DNA of 64,000 nucleotides from Mycolicibacterium chubuense NBB4. Lineage in GTDB: Bacteria; Actinomycetota; Actinomycetes; Mycobacteriales; Mycobacteriaceae. Below, in pieces: positions 7,248 to 17,851 of this stretch (its first letter is position 1; each line of letters begins with the position of its first letter). Where the stretch lies: assembly GCF_000266905.1 (NCBI RefSeq), contig NC_018027.1, positions 1,426,001 to 1,490,000 on the forward strand, given 5' to 3'. The notes under the pieces are model-generated. The model did not search any database and had not been told where the DNA came from. It was given only the letters and a program-made list of their open reading frames with translations. Position numbers and translations under genes: made by a program.

Positions 7248-8729
7248 CTAGCTGGTGCCTGCGGGGGCCTTGCTCGGGCGGCGCCGGCGACGCCTGCGCG
7301 CCGGGCGAGCCGCATCGGCGGACTCGCCGCCGTCGGATTCGGCCGGGGTGGCCTGCTCGGCCGACTCGGGGTGGCCGCTGACGGTCTGGCCGCCGCGGGT
7401 GCGTCGACGCGTGCGGGTGCTGCGCTTGGCCGGCCTGTCACCGTTGTCCTCGGTGCTGCGCTGACGGGACGACTTCGTGGCCGACGCGCTGCGGGCACGC
7501 CCGATCGAGCCGCCCGCATCGGCCGGGATGTTGAGTTCCTCGTAGAGGTGCGGCGAGCTCGAGTACGTCTCGGCGGGCTCGGGCGTGTCGAGGCCGAGCG
7601 CCTTGTCGATCATCGACCAGCGGGGCAGCTCGTCCCAGTCCACCAGCGTCACCGCGATTCCCGTCTTGCCCGCGCGACCGGTACGGCCGATGCGGTGCAC
7701 GTAGGACTGCTCGTCCTCGGGGATCTGGAAGTTGATGACGTGGGTGATGTCGTCGATGTCGATGCCGCGCGCCGCGACGTCGGTCGCCACCAGCACGTCG
7801 ACCTCGCCGGTGCGGAAGGCCTTGAGCGCCTTCTCCCGGGCGCCCTGGCCCAGGTCACCGTGTACGGCGCCGACCTTGAACCCGCGCTCGGATAGCTCGT
7901 CGGCCACCTTCTGCGCGGTGCGCTTGGTGCGGGTGAAGATCATCGTGGCGCCCCGGCCCTCGGCCTGCAGGATGCGGCTGACCATCTCGACCTTGTCGAG
8001 CGCGTGCGCCCGGTAGGCGAACTGCTCGGTGGTGTCGTGGGTGGCCGCCGAATGCGGGGCCTCGGCGCGGATGTGCGTCGGCTGGGTCATGAACGTCCGG
8101 GCCAGCGTGATGATCGGGTCCGGCATGGTCGCCGAGAACAGCATGGCCTGCCGCTGGGCGGGGATCTGCTTGAGGATCCGCTCGATGTCGGGCAGGAAGC
8201 CCAGGTCGAGCATCTCGTCGGCCTCGTCGAGCACCAGCGTCGACAGGCCGCCGAGCTGCAGGTGACCCTGCTGCGCGAGATCGAGAAGCCGGCCCGGGGT
8301 GCCGACGACCACGTCGACGCCCTTCTGCAGCGCCTCGATCTGCGGCTCGTACGGACGGCCGCCGTAGATCGCGGTCACCGTCAGCTTGCGGGTGTCGTCG
8401 GCCATCAGGTACTTCGAGGCCCCGACGAGGTCGCCGTAGACCTGCAGGCACAGCTCGCGCGTCGGGACGACGATCAGGGCCCGCGGGATCCCGGTCAGGG
8501 GGCGTTCGGTGTCGGTGGTGATCCGGTGCAGCAGCGGCACACCGAACGCGAAGGTCTTGCCCATGCCGGTGCGGGCCTGGCCGATCAGGTCGTCGCCGGC
8601 CAGCGCCAGCGGCAGCGTGAGCTCCTGGATCGCGAAGGCGTGTTCGATGCCGTTGTCGGCGAGGGCGCGCACGATCTCGTCGCGCACTCCCAGTTCGGCG
8701 AAGGTGGGGTGCTGGGTTACGGGAGTCAT
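7248..8729 (-). CDS. rhlE: DEAD-box ATP-dependent RNA helicase RhlE
   Basis: 493 aa. The Q motif is followed by motif I ARTGMGKT, motif Ia PTRELCLQ, motif II DEAD (VLDEADEMLDLG), motif III SAT, ATDVAARGIDID and motif VI HRIGRTGRAG. A basic C-terminal tail (about residues 415-493, Arg/Lys/Ser runs) probably binds RNA. It unwinds RNA in ribosome assembly or decay. The start is the ATG at 8729; 10 further upstream codons are open but unconserved. A divergent promoter region (8730-8997) separates it from the MiaE-like gene. Confidence 0.93.
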   Translation of the reverse strand: MTPVTQHPTFAELGVRDEIVRALADNGIEHAFAIQELTLPLALAGDDLIGQARTGMGKTFAFGVPLLHRITTDTERPLTGIPRALIVVPTRELCLQVYGDLVGASKYLMADDTRKLTVTAIYGGRPYEPQIEALQKGVDVVVGTPGRLLDLAQQGHLQLGGLSTLVLDEADEMLDLGFLPDIERILKQIPAQRQAMLFSATMPDPIITLARTFMTQPTHIRAEAPHSAATHDTTEQFAYRAHALDKVEMVSRILQAEGRGATMIFTRTKRTAQKVADELSERGFKVGAVHGDLGQGAREKALKAFRTGEVDVLVATDVAARGIDIDDITHVINFQIPEDEQSYVHRIGRTGRAGKTGIAVTLVDWDELPRWSMIDKALGLDTPEPAETYSSSPHLYEELNIPADAGGSIGRARSASATKSSRQRSTEDNGDRPAKRSTRTRRRTRGGQTVSGHPESAEQATPAESDGGESADAARPARRRRRRRPSKAPAGTS

Positions 8730-8997
8730 GTTGTGTAGACGAAGCCTTTCACTTGTCAATCCTCATGCGTTTTCACGCGCGCACGAGTTGAGAAGTGAAC
8801 TTCGCGGGGCCCAGCGCTGAGGGAGGCGGGCCATCTGCGTGCACGCACATTTTCCGAGGTGTCTGCGGCGATGCCGGCCGACCTGACCTGGATTGATCTG
8901 TCGGCCTGAGCGCCGACACCGGTATCCATGGTAGCTGGTCCATCGGGCCCGGGCTCACCATGACGGTTCGATGGCCGTTCGCGTCTACAGTGAGCCC

Positions 8998-9702
8998 ATG
9001 ACTTCGACGCCGTCTGCGGCTGCCGCATCCGCCCCGACGGGCGGATCCAGCGCCCCGGCCGTGACGCCCGATCATCCCGGCGTCAACGAGCTTTTCGCGC
9101 TGCTCGCCTACGGCGAGGTGGCCGCGTTCTACCGGCTGACCGAGGAAGCGCGGATGGCCCCCAACCTGCGCGGACGCATCAACATGGCGAGCATGGCCGC
9201 CGCCGAGATGAACCACTACGAGGTGCTGCGCGACGCGCTGGAGCGGCGCGGCGTCGACGTCGTGCCCGCGATGACGAGGTACGCGTCGGCGCTGGAGAAC
9301 TACCACCGGCTGACGACTCCGAGCACGTGGCTCGAGGCGCTCGTCAAGACGTACGTCGGTGACGCGCTGGCCGCCGACTTCTACCTCGAGATCGCCGACT
9401 CGATGCCCGACGCGGTCGCCGATGTGGTGCGCTCGGTGCTGTCCGAGACCGGGCATTCGCAGTTCGTCGTCGCCGAGGTGCGGGCCGCCGTGACGGCCAG
9501 CGACCGCCAGCGCCACCGCTTGGCGCTGTGGTCACGCCGGCTGCTCGGCGAGGCGATCACGCAGGCGCAGTTCGTGCTGGCCGACCACGACGAGCTCGTC
9601 GACCTGGTGATGTCGGGTGGCGGCCTGTCGCAGATGACGGATTTCTTCGACCGGTTGCAGAACACGCACAGTAGCCGGATGCAGGAGCTGGGCCTGGCCT
9701 GA
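8998..9702 (+). CDS. Ferritin-like/MiaE-like family protein (Rv3210c-like)
   Basis: 234 aa from the ATG at 8998. Helical protein with carboxylate and histidine residues placed as in ferritin-like di-iron folds: ELFALLAYGEVAAFYRL, then MAAAEMNHYEVLRDAL, then DALAADFYLEIAD and VLSETGHSQFVVAEV. Pfam places such actinobacterial proteins in a MiaE-like family (tRNA 2-methylthio-N6-isopentenyl adenosine hydroxylase), but the reaction is unproven here. An Ala/Ser/Pro-rich segment of about 25 residues precedes the fold. It converges on the MmpS-like gene with 3 bp between stops. Confidence 0.75.
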   Translation: MTSTPSAAAASAPTGGSSAPAVTPDHPGVNELFALLAYGEVAAFYRLTEEARMAPNLRGRINMASMAAAEMNHYEVLRDALERRGVDVVPAMTRYASALENYHRLTTPSTWLEALVKTYVGDALAADFYLEIADSMPDAVADVVRSVLSETGHSQFVVAEVRAAVTASDRQRHRLALWSRRLLGEAITQAQFVLADHDELVDLVMSGGGLSQMTDFFDRLQNTHSSRMQELGLA

Positions 9703-9705
9703 CGG

Positions 9706-10560
9706 TCACCGGGTGCAGTTGGTGATCATCGAGTTGCTGTTCTGCGCCGCGATCACCGCGCCGTTGGCGTCGCTGATGCTGCAGTTGAGCTGACCCCCGA
9801 CGCTGGTGGCGGTCACCGAGCTCAGCGTGACGCCGGGATCGAGCACCACGGTCTTCGACCAGGGCAGTGAGACGTTCATCTCGGTCTGCAGGGCGCCGCG
9901 CTGGTCGGTGTAGATGACGGTGACGAAGTCGATCAGCTGCTTGTTGCCGGTGATGTGGTAGGTGATGGTGCCCGGAGCCGCTGCGGGCGCCGGGGGCGCG
10001 GCTTGCGGGGCGGGCAGCACGGGCACTGCGGGCGCCGGCGTCGGGGTCTGGGCGGTCGGGGTGATGGTGGTGACGGTCTCGGCGGGCAGCGACGGCGACG
10101 GCGGTGCGGCCGCGGCGCGCGGTGCCGAGGTGGGTGCCGCCGACGGAGCGGCAGCGGCGGTCGTGGTGGGTTCCCCCGATGCTCCGTCTTGGCTCAAGGT
10201 CGCCGACACCGAACCGCTGTCGCCGCCACCGAGGATCATGCTCGCCGTGATGACCGCGACGAACAGGATCGCGCCCGCCACGCCGGCGATCCACATCCAG
10301 CGCCGGTCGATGCGGGCCTCGTCGTACATCTCGACGGCCTCGTCGTAGTCCTCGGCGGGTTCGTCGTAACCCGGATACGGCGGATAGACATCCGTGTCCA
10401 GATCGCCGTAACGACCGTCGGTCCCGTACCCCTCGTAGCCCGCGTCATCGCCGTACCGGCCGCCGTACCGGCCGCTGGAGCGCCCGCTGCGGCGCGAACT
10501 GCGCATCCGCTCGGTCGGCGTCAGCGAATACGGTGATTGTGCGGTATAAGGCCTGTTCAT
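9706..10560 (-). CDS. MmpS-like membrane protein with low-complexity linker (Rv3209-like)
   Basis: 284 aa. The N-terminal 85 residues are Arg/Tyr/Gly/Asp-rich and cytoplasmic. A single transmembrane helix follows (about 88-110), then an Ala/Pro/Thr linker (about 125-195), then a domain of about 85 residues with the MmpS signature: TITYHITGNK, VIYTDQRGALQTEMNVSLPWSKTV, and a C-terminal Cys pair. MmpS proteins partner MmpL lipid or siderophore exporters, but no mmpL is adjacent and the role of this orphan is unknown. Confidence 0.75.
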   Translation of the reverse strand: MNRPYTAQSPYSLTPTERMRSSRRSGRSSGRYGGRYGDDAGYEGYGTDGRYGDLDTDVYPPYPGYDEPAEDYDEAVEMYDEARIDRRWMWIAGVAGAILFVAVITASMILGGGDSGSVSATLSQDGASGEPTTTAAAAPSAAPTSAPRAAAAPPSPSLPAETVTTITPTAQTPTPAPAVPVLPAPQAAPPAPAAAPGTITYHITGNKQLIDFVTVIYTDQRGALQTEMNVSLPWSKTVVLDPGVTLSSVTATSVGGQLNCSISDANGAVIAAQNSNSMITNCTR

Positions 10561-10813
10561 GCAGCTGTCCCAGTCGTCGCTTCCGGTTGCGGAGCCGATG
10601 CTACTGAGGCCAAAGTGACGGATGAGGCTGACGCGCCTGCCCCGCGGTCACGGTCGGGACTCGGTTCGGTCGCCCTCGCGTTGCGGGGCCACCGACCCCT
10701 GGTCGAACCCGCCACCGCGTTCGCCGACCGCGTAGGTCCCGGCCCCGCCGCACCCGCCCGGCGTCCACTAGCCTCCTGTGAGAAGAACGTCGACGAACAG
10801 AAGGGTTTTCACC

Positions 10814-11065
10814 GTGGAGGTCAAGATCGGTGTCACCGACAGCCCGCGCGAGCTGATCCTCAGCAGTGCGCAGACGCCGGCCGAGGTGGAGAAGTTGGTC
10901 ACCGATGTGCTGGACGCGGGGACGGGCGTGCTGGCGCTGACCGACGAGAAGGGGCGCCGATACCTCGTGCAGTCCGCCCGGATCGCCTATGTCGAGATCG
11001 GCGCCGCCGATGCGCGCCGGGTCGGGTTCGGCGTCGGAATCGACACGGCCAAGTCCGCGGGGTAG
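10814..11065 (+). CDS. DUF3107 small protein TB9.4 (Rv3208A-like)
   Basis: 83 aa from the GTG at 10814 (VEVKIGVTDSPREL). The conserved core TLTD/ALTDEKGRRYLVQSARIAYVEIG and ARRVGFGVG matches TB9.4, a cytosolic T-cell antigen of unknown function found across actinobacteria. A longer in-frame ATG at 10778 gives an unconserved extension. No other feature is recognisable. It converges on the tetR gene. Confidence 0.85.
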   Translation: MEVKIGVTDSPRELILSSAQTPAEVEKLVTDVLDAGTGVLALTDEKGRRYLVQSARIAYVEIGAADARRVGFGVGIDTAKSAG

Positions 11066-11092
11066 GCGCAGGCCGGCGGTCGGGGGCCGGGG

Positions 11093-12990
<1,898 letters not shown>

Positions 12991-13081
12991 TGGGAGTTGA
13001 TCGGCGAGCCTTGAATGGATTGCGATCCGGTGCGGCGACGCTGATCATCGAGCCGCTGGTCGGTGAGCACTGTGTGCGCCT

Positions 13082-13249
13082 GGAGTGCCGTTCGACTCCT
13101 AGCTCTAGATCGTGCCCCGGCCGGTTCGGTGAGGTCGCTTATAGCGCTGATGGGGTGTCGTGCCGACGCGAGCACTGATCCATTAGGTCGCCGCGGGGTG
13201 CCCTCGGGCTTGATGTGAGTCAACGACGACTGCAGGGAGGTGGGCACTG
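13082..13249 (+). ncRNA. Candidate IS110 bridge-RNA region (non-coding left end)
   Basis: IS110-group elements encode a structured guide (bridge) RNA in the non-coding DNA upstream of the recombinase. This stretch has several small hairpins: 13082-13086 with 13095-13099, 13136-13139 with 13143-13146, 13157-13160 with 13164-13167, and 13200-13203 with 13206-13209. The left non-coding end is far longer than the right one, as expected for the IS110 (not IS1111) group. Exact RNA ends and guide loops cannot be set by eye. Confidence 0.4.
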
Positions 13250-14489
13250 ATGATCTTCGTCGGCGACGACTGGGCCGAAGACCATCACGACGTGTATCTG
13301 ATGGACGAGGCTGGCCAACGGCTGGCGGCGCGGCGATTACCCGAGGGCCTCTCCGGTATCCGGGCCCTGCACGAGCTGATCGCCGTCCACGCCGACCAAC
13401 CCGACCAGGTGCTGGTCGGCATCGAAACCGATCGCGGCCTGTGGGTCTCAGCGTTGGCCGCGGCCGGCTATCAGGTGTGGGCGATCAACCCGATGGCAGC
13501 CGCTCGCTACCGTGATCGACATCACGTGGCGGGGGCGAAGTCCGATGCCGCTGATGCCAAGCTCTTGGCCGATCTGGTCCGCACCGACCGGCACAACCAC
13601 CGTCAGATCGCCGGCGACAGCCCCGATGCTGAGGCGATCAAGGTGCTGGCCCGCTCGCATCAGAGTTTGATCTGGGCGCGCACCCGGCATGCCAACATGC
13701 TGCGCAGCGCGCTGCGGGAGTACTACCCCGCCGCATTAGAGGCCTTCGATGCGCTCACCGACGGCGACGCACTGGCCATCCTGGGACGTGCACCGACACC
13801 TGAACAAGGTGCCCAACTGAGCCTGGCCAAGATCGGATCGGCACTCAAAGCCGCTGGGCGGCAACGCAACATCGAGGCACGCGCCGCCGAGATCCAAGCC
13901 GTGTTGCGGCGCAAGCACCTCACCGCACCCCCCGCGGTCGCGGCTGCGTTTGGGGCCACCACAACCGCGGCGGTGCATGTCATCGCGGCGTTGAACACCC
14001 AGATCGCCGACCTGGAAACCGCGCTGGCCGACCATTTTGAGACACACCCGGACGCCGACATCTACCGCTCCCTGCCAGGACTTGGTGTCGTGCTCGGCGC
14101 CCGGGTGCTCGGTGAGTTCGGGGACGACCCGAACCGGTTCACCACGGCCAAGTGTCGCAAGAACTACGCCGGAACATCACCGTTGACCATCGCGTCGGGT
14201 CGAAAACGTGCCGTGCTGGCCCGCCACGTCCGCAACAAACGCCTCTACGACGCCATTGATCAATGGGCATTCTGCGCGCTGCTTCGAAGCCCCGGTGCGC
14301 GGACCTACTACGACGAGCACCGCGCAGCCGGCGACACCCACCATCAAGCGCTACGCGCACTCGGGAACCGGCTCGTCGGCGTCCTCCACGGCTGCCTCCG
14401 CCACCACACACGCTACGAGGAACACAAGGCCTGGGCGCACCGACAAACCGCAGCCGCTTGATCTACTACGCACCTGGGGTATCTAGAGC
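13102..14489 (+). mobile_element. IS110-family insertion sequence (ends approximate)
   Basis: An intact IS110-type recombinase gene sits in the gap between the DUF3152 gene and moeZ, which are neighbours in M. tuberculosis. The ends are proposed from a 9-bp inverted match GCTCTAGAT at 13102-13110 and 14481-14489. That gives an element of about 1.39 kb, the usual IS110 size, with about 140 bp left and 28 bp right non-coding. IS110 elements lack true terminal repeats and target duplications, so these ends are provisional; outer limits are 12991 and 14599. Confidence 0.6.
13250..14461 (+). CDS. IS110-family transposase (recombinase)
   Basis: 403 aa, full length. The N-terminal RuvC-like DEDD domain starts at [13 protein letters not shown] (first Asp) and includes VGIETDRG and [14 protein letters not shown], giving the acidic residues. 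The C-terminal Tnp2 (transposase_20) domain includes [21 protein letters not shown] and [13 protein letters not shown] with the candidate catalytic Ser. No frameshift or stop interrupts it, so it may be active. A good ribosome binding site (AGGGAGG, 13234-13240) lies 9 bp before the ATG. Confidence 0.95.
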   Translation: MIFVGDDWAEDHHDVYLMDEAGQRLAARRLPEGLSGIRALHELIAVHADQPDQVLVGIETDRGLWVSALAAAGYQVWAINPMAAARYRDRHHVAGAKSDAADAKLLADLVRTDRHNHRQIAGDSPDAEAIKVLARSHQSLIWARTRHANMLRSALREYYPAALEAFDALTDGDALAILGRAPTPEQGAQLSLAKIGSALKAAGRQRNIEARAAEIQAVLRRKHLTAPPAVAAAFGATTTAAVHVIAALNTQIADLETALADHFETHPDADIYRSLPGLGVVLGARVLGEFGDDPNRFTTAKCRKNYAGTSPLTIASGRKRAVLARHVRNKRLYDAIDQWAFCALLRSPGARTYYDEHRAAGDTHHQALRALGNRLVGVLHGCLRHHTRYEEHKAWAHRQTAAA

Positions 14490-14612
14490 GCGCGAGGCTG
14501 CCCCGCGAGCCGCACATCCCGCGGGAAGCGTCTGGCCCTCGTCGCTGTTGATTGCAGTGGCCCATCAGGAACTGGTGAGATGGTGCCCAGAGCCCAATCA
14601 AGGAGATGTTCG
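14490..14612. other. Intergenic stretch between IS110 element and moeZ
   Basis: No gene seen. It ends with the moeZ ribosome binding site AAGGAG (14600-14605). It probably contains the original moeZ promoter region or part of the old spacer behind the DUF3152 gene. Confidence 0.5.
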
Positions 14613-15806
14613 GTGTCGACACCGTTGCCGCCGCTGGTGGAGCCAGCGGCTGAACTCAATCGCGAAGAGGTCGCGCGCTACAGCCGCCACCTCATCATTC
14701 CCGACCTCGGCCTGGACGGGCAGAAACGGCTGAAGAACGCCCGCGTCCTGGTGATCGGTGCCGGCGGGCTCGGCTCGCCCACGCTGCTCTACCTCGCCGC
14801 CGCCGGAGTCGGAACCATCGGCATCGTCGAGTTCGACGTCGTCGACGAGTCCAACCTGCAGCGCCAGATCATCCACGGCCAGTCCGACATCGGGCGGTCG
14901 AAGGCCGAGAGCGCGCGCGACTCGATCCTCGAGGTCAACCCACTCGTCGACGTGCGGCTGCACGAGATGCGGCTGGAGCCCGACAATGCGGTCGAGCTGT
15001 TCGAGCAGTACGACCTGATCCTCGACGGCACCGACAACTTCGCCACCCGCTATCTGGTCAACGACGCGGCGGTGCTCGCAGGCAAGCCGTACGTGTGGGG
15101 CTCGATCTACCGCTTCGAGGGCCAGGTCTCGGTGTTCTGGGAAGACGCTCCGGCCGATGAGGGCGGCAATGAACGGGGCCTGAACTACCGCGACCTCTAC
15201 CCCGAGCCGCCGCCACCGGGGATGGTGCCCTCGTGCGCCGAGGGCGGCGTGCTGGGGATCCTGTGCGCGTCCATCGCGTCGGTGATGGGCACCGAGGCCA
15301 TCAAGTTGATCACCGGCATCGGGGAGCCGCTGCTGGGCAGGCTGATGGTCTACGACGCCCTCGACATGACCTACCGCACCATCAAGATCCGCAAGGACCC
15401 GTCCACCCCGAAGATCACCGAGCTCATCGACTACGAGGAGTTCTGCGGCGTGGTGTCCGAGGACGCCGCCGAAGCGGCCAGGGAGGCCACCGTCACGCCG
15501 CGGGAGCTGCAGGAGCTGCTGGAGTCCGGCAAGAAGTACGCGCTGATCGACGTGCGCGAGCCCGTCGAGTGGGACATCAACCACATCGAGGGCGCCGAAC
15601 TGATCCCGAAGTCGACGATCGAGTCCGGCGACGGCCTGGCCAAGTTGCCGCAGGACCGGGTTCCGGTGCTGTACTGCAAGACCGGGGTGCGTTCGGCGGA
15701 GGCGCTGGCGGTGATCAAGAAGGCGGGCTTCAGCGACGCCATGCACCTGCAAGGCGGCATCGTCGCCTGGGCCAAGCAACTCGAACCCGACATGGTCATG
15801 TACTAG
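14613..15806 (+). CDS. moeZ: Adenylyltransferase/sulfurtransferase MoeZ (MoeB1)
   Basis: 397 aa from the GTG at 14613, 7 bp after AAGGAG. The N-terminal ThiF/E1-like domain has GAGGLGSPTLLYLAAAGVG (ATP loop), Arg fingers in NLQRQI, and DGTDNFATRYLVND. A C-terminal rhodanese domain (about 295-395) carries the active Cys in VLYCKTGVRS. The mycobacterial enzyme (Rv3206c) adenylates and sulfurates CysO and MoaD-type carriers for cysteine and molybdopterin synthesis. The following gene is 36 bp downstream and probably co-transcribed. An IS110 element has landed in its upstream region. Confidence 0.93.
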   Translation: MSTPLPPLVEPAAELNREEVARYSRHLIIPDLGLDGQKRLKNARVLVIGAGGLGSPTLLYLAAAGVGTIGIVEFDVVDESNLQRQIIHGQSDIGRSKAESARDSILEVNPLVDVRLHEMRLEPDNAVELFEQYDLILDGTDNFATRYLVNDAAVLAGKPYVWGSIYRFEGQVSVFWEDAPADEGGNERGLNYRDLYPEPPPPGMVPSCAEGGVLGILCASIASVMGTEAIKLITGIGEPLLGRLMVYDALDMTYRTIKIRKDPSTPKITELIDYEEFCGVVSEDAAEAAREATVTPRELQELLESGKKYALIDVREPVEWDINHIEGAELIPKSTIESGDGLAKLPQDRVPVLYCKTGVRSAEALAVIKKAGFSDAMHLQGGIVAWAKQLEPDMVMY

Positions 15807-15842
15807 CGCGGGGTGGCCGCCGCTCTCGCTTACGCTGTTTCG

Positions 15843-16697
15843 GTGACCGCTGAGCGCCCACCCGAGCACGTACTCACAGCCTTCGGGCTGTCCGGAGTGC
15901 AGCCGGTGCCGTTGGGCTCCAGCTGGGAGGGCGGCTGGCGGTGCGGTGAGGTCGTGCTGTCCATGGTCGCCGACCATGCCCGCGCCGCCTGGTCGGCCAA
16001 GGTCCGCGAGACGCTGTTCGTCGACGGGGTCCGGCTGGCGCGGCCGGTGCGTTCGACCGACGGTCGCTACGTCGTCGCGGGTTGGCGGGCCGACACCTAC
16101 GTCGCGGGGACGCCCGAGCCGCGCCACGACGAGGTCGTGTCGGCCGCGGTGCGGCTGCACGAGGCCACCGCAAAGCTGGAGCGGCCCCGCTTCCTGACGC
16201 AGCCGCCGATCGCGCCGTGGGCCGACGTCGACGTCTTCATCGCCGCCGACCGCGCGGCGTGGGAGGAACGGCCGCTGCACTCGCTGCCGCCCGGCGCGCG
16301 GGTGTCGCCGGGCACATCGGACGGGCAGAAGTCCATCGAGTTGATCAATCAGCTTGCCTCGCTGCGGCGCCCCACCAAGAGCCCCAGCCAGCTGGTGCAC
16401 GGAGACCTCTACGGCACAGTGCTTTTCGCCGGTACCGCCGCGCCCGGCATCACCGACATCACCCCGTACTGGCGGCCGCCGGCCTGGGCGGCCGGGGTCG
16501 TGGTCGTCGACGCGCTGTCGTGGGGCGAGGCCGACGATGCGCTCATCGAGCGGTGGGACACCCTGCCCGAGTGGCCGCAGATGTTGTTGCGCGCGTTGAT
16601 GTTCCGGCTCGCGGTGCATGCGCTGCATCCGCGGTCGACGGCAGCGGCGTTCCCCGGGCTGGCCCGCACCGCGGCGCTGGTGCGCCTGGCGCTGTGA
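15843..16697 (+). CDS. TIGR02569-type actinobacterial protein (Rv3205c-like)
   Basis: 284 aa from the GTG at 15843. The protein resembles aminoglycoside-phosphotransferase-like folds in outline: an N-terminal lobe VVLSMVADHARAAWSAKV, a hinge-like RYVVAGWRADTYV, and LVHGDLYGTVLFAG in the place of the HGDxxxxN catalytic loop, followed by ITDITPYWRPP. The usual catalytic Asn is absent (T or V instead), so kinase activity is doubtful. The family is restricted to actinobacteria and has no known role. Confidence 0.7.
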   Translation: MTAERPPEHVLTAFGLSGVQPVPLGSSWEGGWRCGEVVLSMVADHARAAWSAKVRETLFVDGVRLARPVRSTDGRYVVAGWRADTYVAGTPEPRHDEVVSAAVRLHEATAKLERPRFLTQPPIAPWADVDVFIAADRAAWEERPLHSLPPGARVSPGTSDGQKSIELINQLASLRRPTKSPSQLVHGDLYGTVLFAGTAAPGITDITPYWRPPAWAAGVVVVDALSWGEADDALIERWDTLPEWPQMLLRALMFRLAVHALHPRSTAAAFPGLARTAALVRLAL

Positions 16698-16707
16698 CCG
16701 TCGGCGG

Positions 16708-17004
16708 TCAGAACCGGTGCCGGCACCCGCTCAGCGGCACGCGTCCGTCGGTCGCCAGCACTCCTTCGGCGCGCAGCCGTTCGAGTTGCGCGCTCGCCAG
16801 ATGAGGCGCGGGCCTGCCCGACGCTCTGATCACCCGATGCCACGGCAGGTCTGAGGAGTCGGTGCGCATGATCCACGCGACGATGCGCGGGCTGGAGAGT
16901 CCCGCGGCGTCGGCGATGTCGCCGTAGGTGGCGACCTTGCCCGCGGGGATGGCCGCCACGAGGCCGCGTACGGTCTCGACATGCTCGTCGGTGATCGGCG
17001 CCAT
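16708..17004 (-). CDS. Alkyltransferase-like (ATL) DNA repair protein (Rv3204-like)
   Basis: 98 aa, the C-terminal DNA-binding domain of O6-alkylguanine transferases only. The active-site PCHR of the true enzyme is replaced by LPWHRVIRASG (Trp in place of Cys), which defines ATL proteins. ATLs bind O6-alkylguanine, flip it out and hand the lesion to nucleotide excision repair rather than removing the alkyl group. The ATG overlaps the lipV stop by 4 bases (ATGA), so the two genes are coupled. Confidence 0.9.
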   Translation of the reverse strand: MAPITDEHVETVRGLVAAIPAGKVATYGDIADAAGLSSPRIVAWIMRTDSSDLPWHRVIRASGRPAPHLASAQLERLRAEGVLATDGRVPLSGCRHRF

Positions 17005-17786
17005 CAGGGCAGCCGGTCGCGGATCAGCGCTGCGGTCTCGGCCGGTTTGGCCAGCGGCACCATGTGGTCGCAATCCCATTCGAGCAGCGTGAAATTCGGC
17101 CCCTGAGCGGCGTCGAGCGAGGCGACCAGCTCATCGGTCGCATACGGCGGGTCGGTGCGGGTGGCGCGGACCAGCGTGGTCGGGGTGCCGTCGCGGGGCA
17201 GCGGCACCGGCCGGGTGAGTTCGCTCCAGTAGCAGAGCATCGCCGGGATGCTGATCCGCCAGCCCACCCGGCCGTTCGGCAACGCGACGAGGTGCTCGTC
17301 GAGTTCGCGCTCGAGCTCGGCCTCGGCGACCTCGCCCCAGGAGCCGTCGACCTTCTCCCGGCGAGCCTCGGCGCGGTCGGTGTAGTCGGGCGAGCGGTAC
17401 ATGTCGTCGGCGATCTCGCGCATCCGGGCGCCGTCGAGGGCCACCGCGGGATCGAGCAGCACCAGCCCGGCGATCAGGTCGGGCCGGGCCGCGGCGAGGT
17501 TCAGCGCGAGCGCGCCGCCGAACGAGTGACCGACGACCACGACGGGGCCGTCGGTTTCGGCGTCGAGGAGGGCGCCCAGCGCCGCGACGTTGGCGTCGAT
17601 CGTCCACGGAGCGTCCCAGGACGACCGGCCGTGGCCCAGGAGATCCGGCGCGAGAGCCGCCACATCGGGCAGGTAGTCGGTGAACAACGACTGCCAGCGC
17701 CGGCCGTGCCCGGTCAGCCCGTGGACGGCCAGCACCCGGGCCGGCCCGGACGGGCCGAATCGGTAGGTCTTCAGCAGGTCGGTCAT
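17004..17786 (-). CDS. lipV: Alpha/beta hydrolase, LipV-type lipase/esterase
   Basis: 260 aa from the ATG at 17786. Alpha/beta hydrolase fold: oxyanion region VHGLTGHGRRW, nucleophile elbow GHSFGGA (Ser at about residue 86), acid probably in the VRATRTDPPY stretch, and His in DCDHMVPLAKP near the C-terminus. Rv3203 (LipV) acts on short to medium acyl esters. It precedes the ATL gene on the same strand and is divergent from adnA with a gap of 65 bp, so both share a promoter region. Confidence 0.85.
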   Translation of the reverse strand: MTDLLKTYRFGPSGPARVLAVHGLTGHGRRWQSLFTDYLPDVAALAPDLLGHGRSSWDAPWTIDANVAALGALLDAETDGPVVVVGHSFGGALALNLAAARPDLIAGLVLLDPAVALDGARMREIADDMYRSPDYTDRAEARREKVDGSWGEVAEAELERELDEHLVALPNGRVGWRISIPAMLCYWSELTRPVPLPRDGTPTTLVRATRTDPPYATDELVASLDAAQGPNFTLLEWDCDHMVPLAKPAETAALIRDRLP

Positions 17787-17851
17787 GTCTGACGATGCTG
17801 CCAGGCAACGACGGCGGCCGAGATGTCGGACCCCCGTGGTGTCATGCACTC

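Noticed and set aside
14598..16628. A 676-codon minus-strand frame across moeZ and its neighbour
   Set aside because: It lies fully over two recognised plus-strand genes and shows no domain, so a GC-skew artefact.
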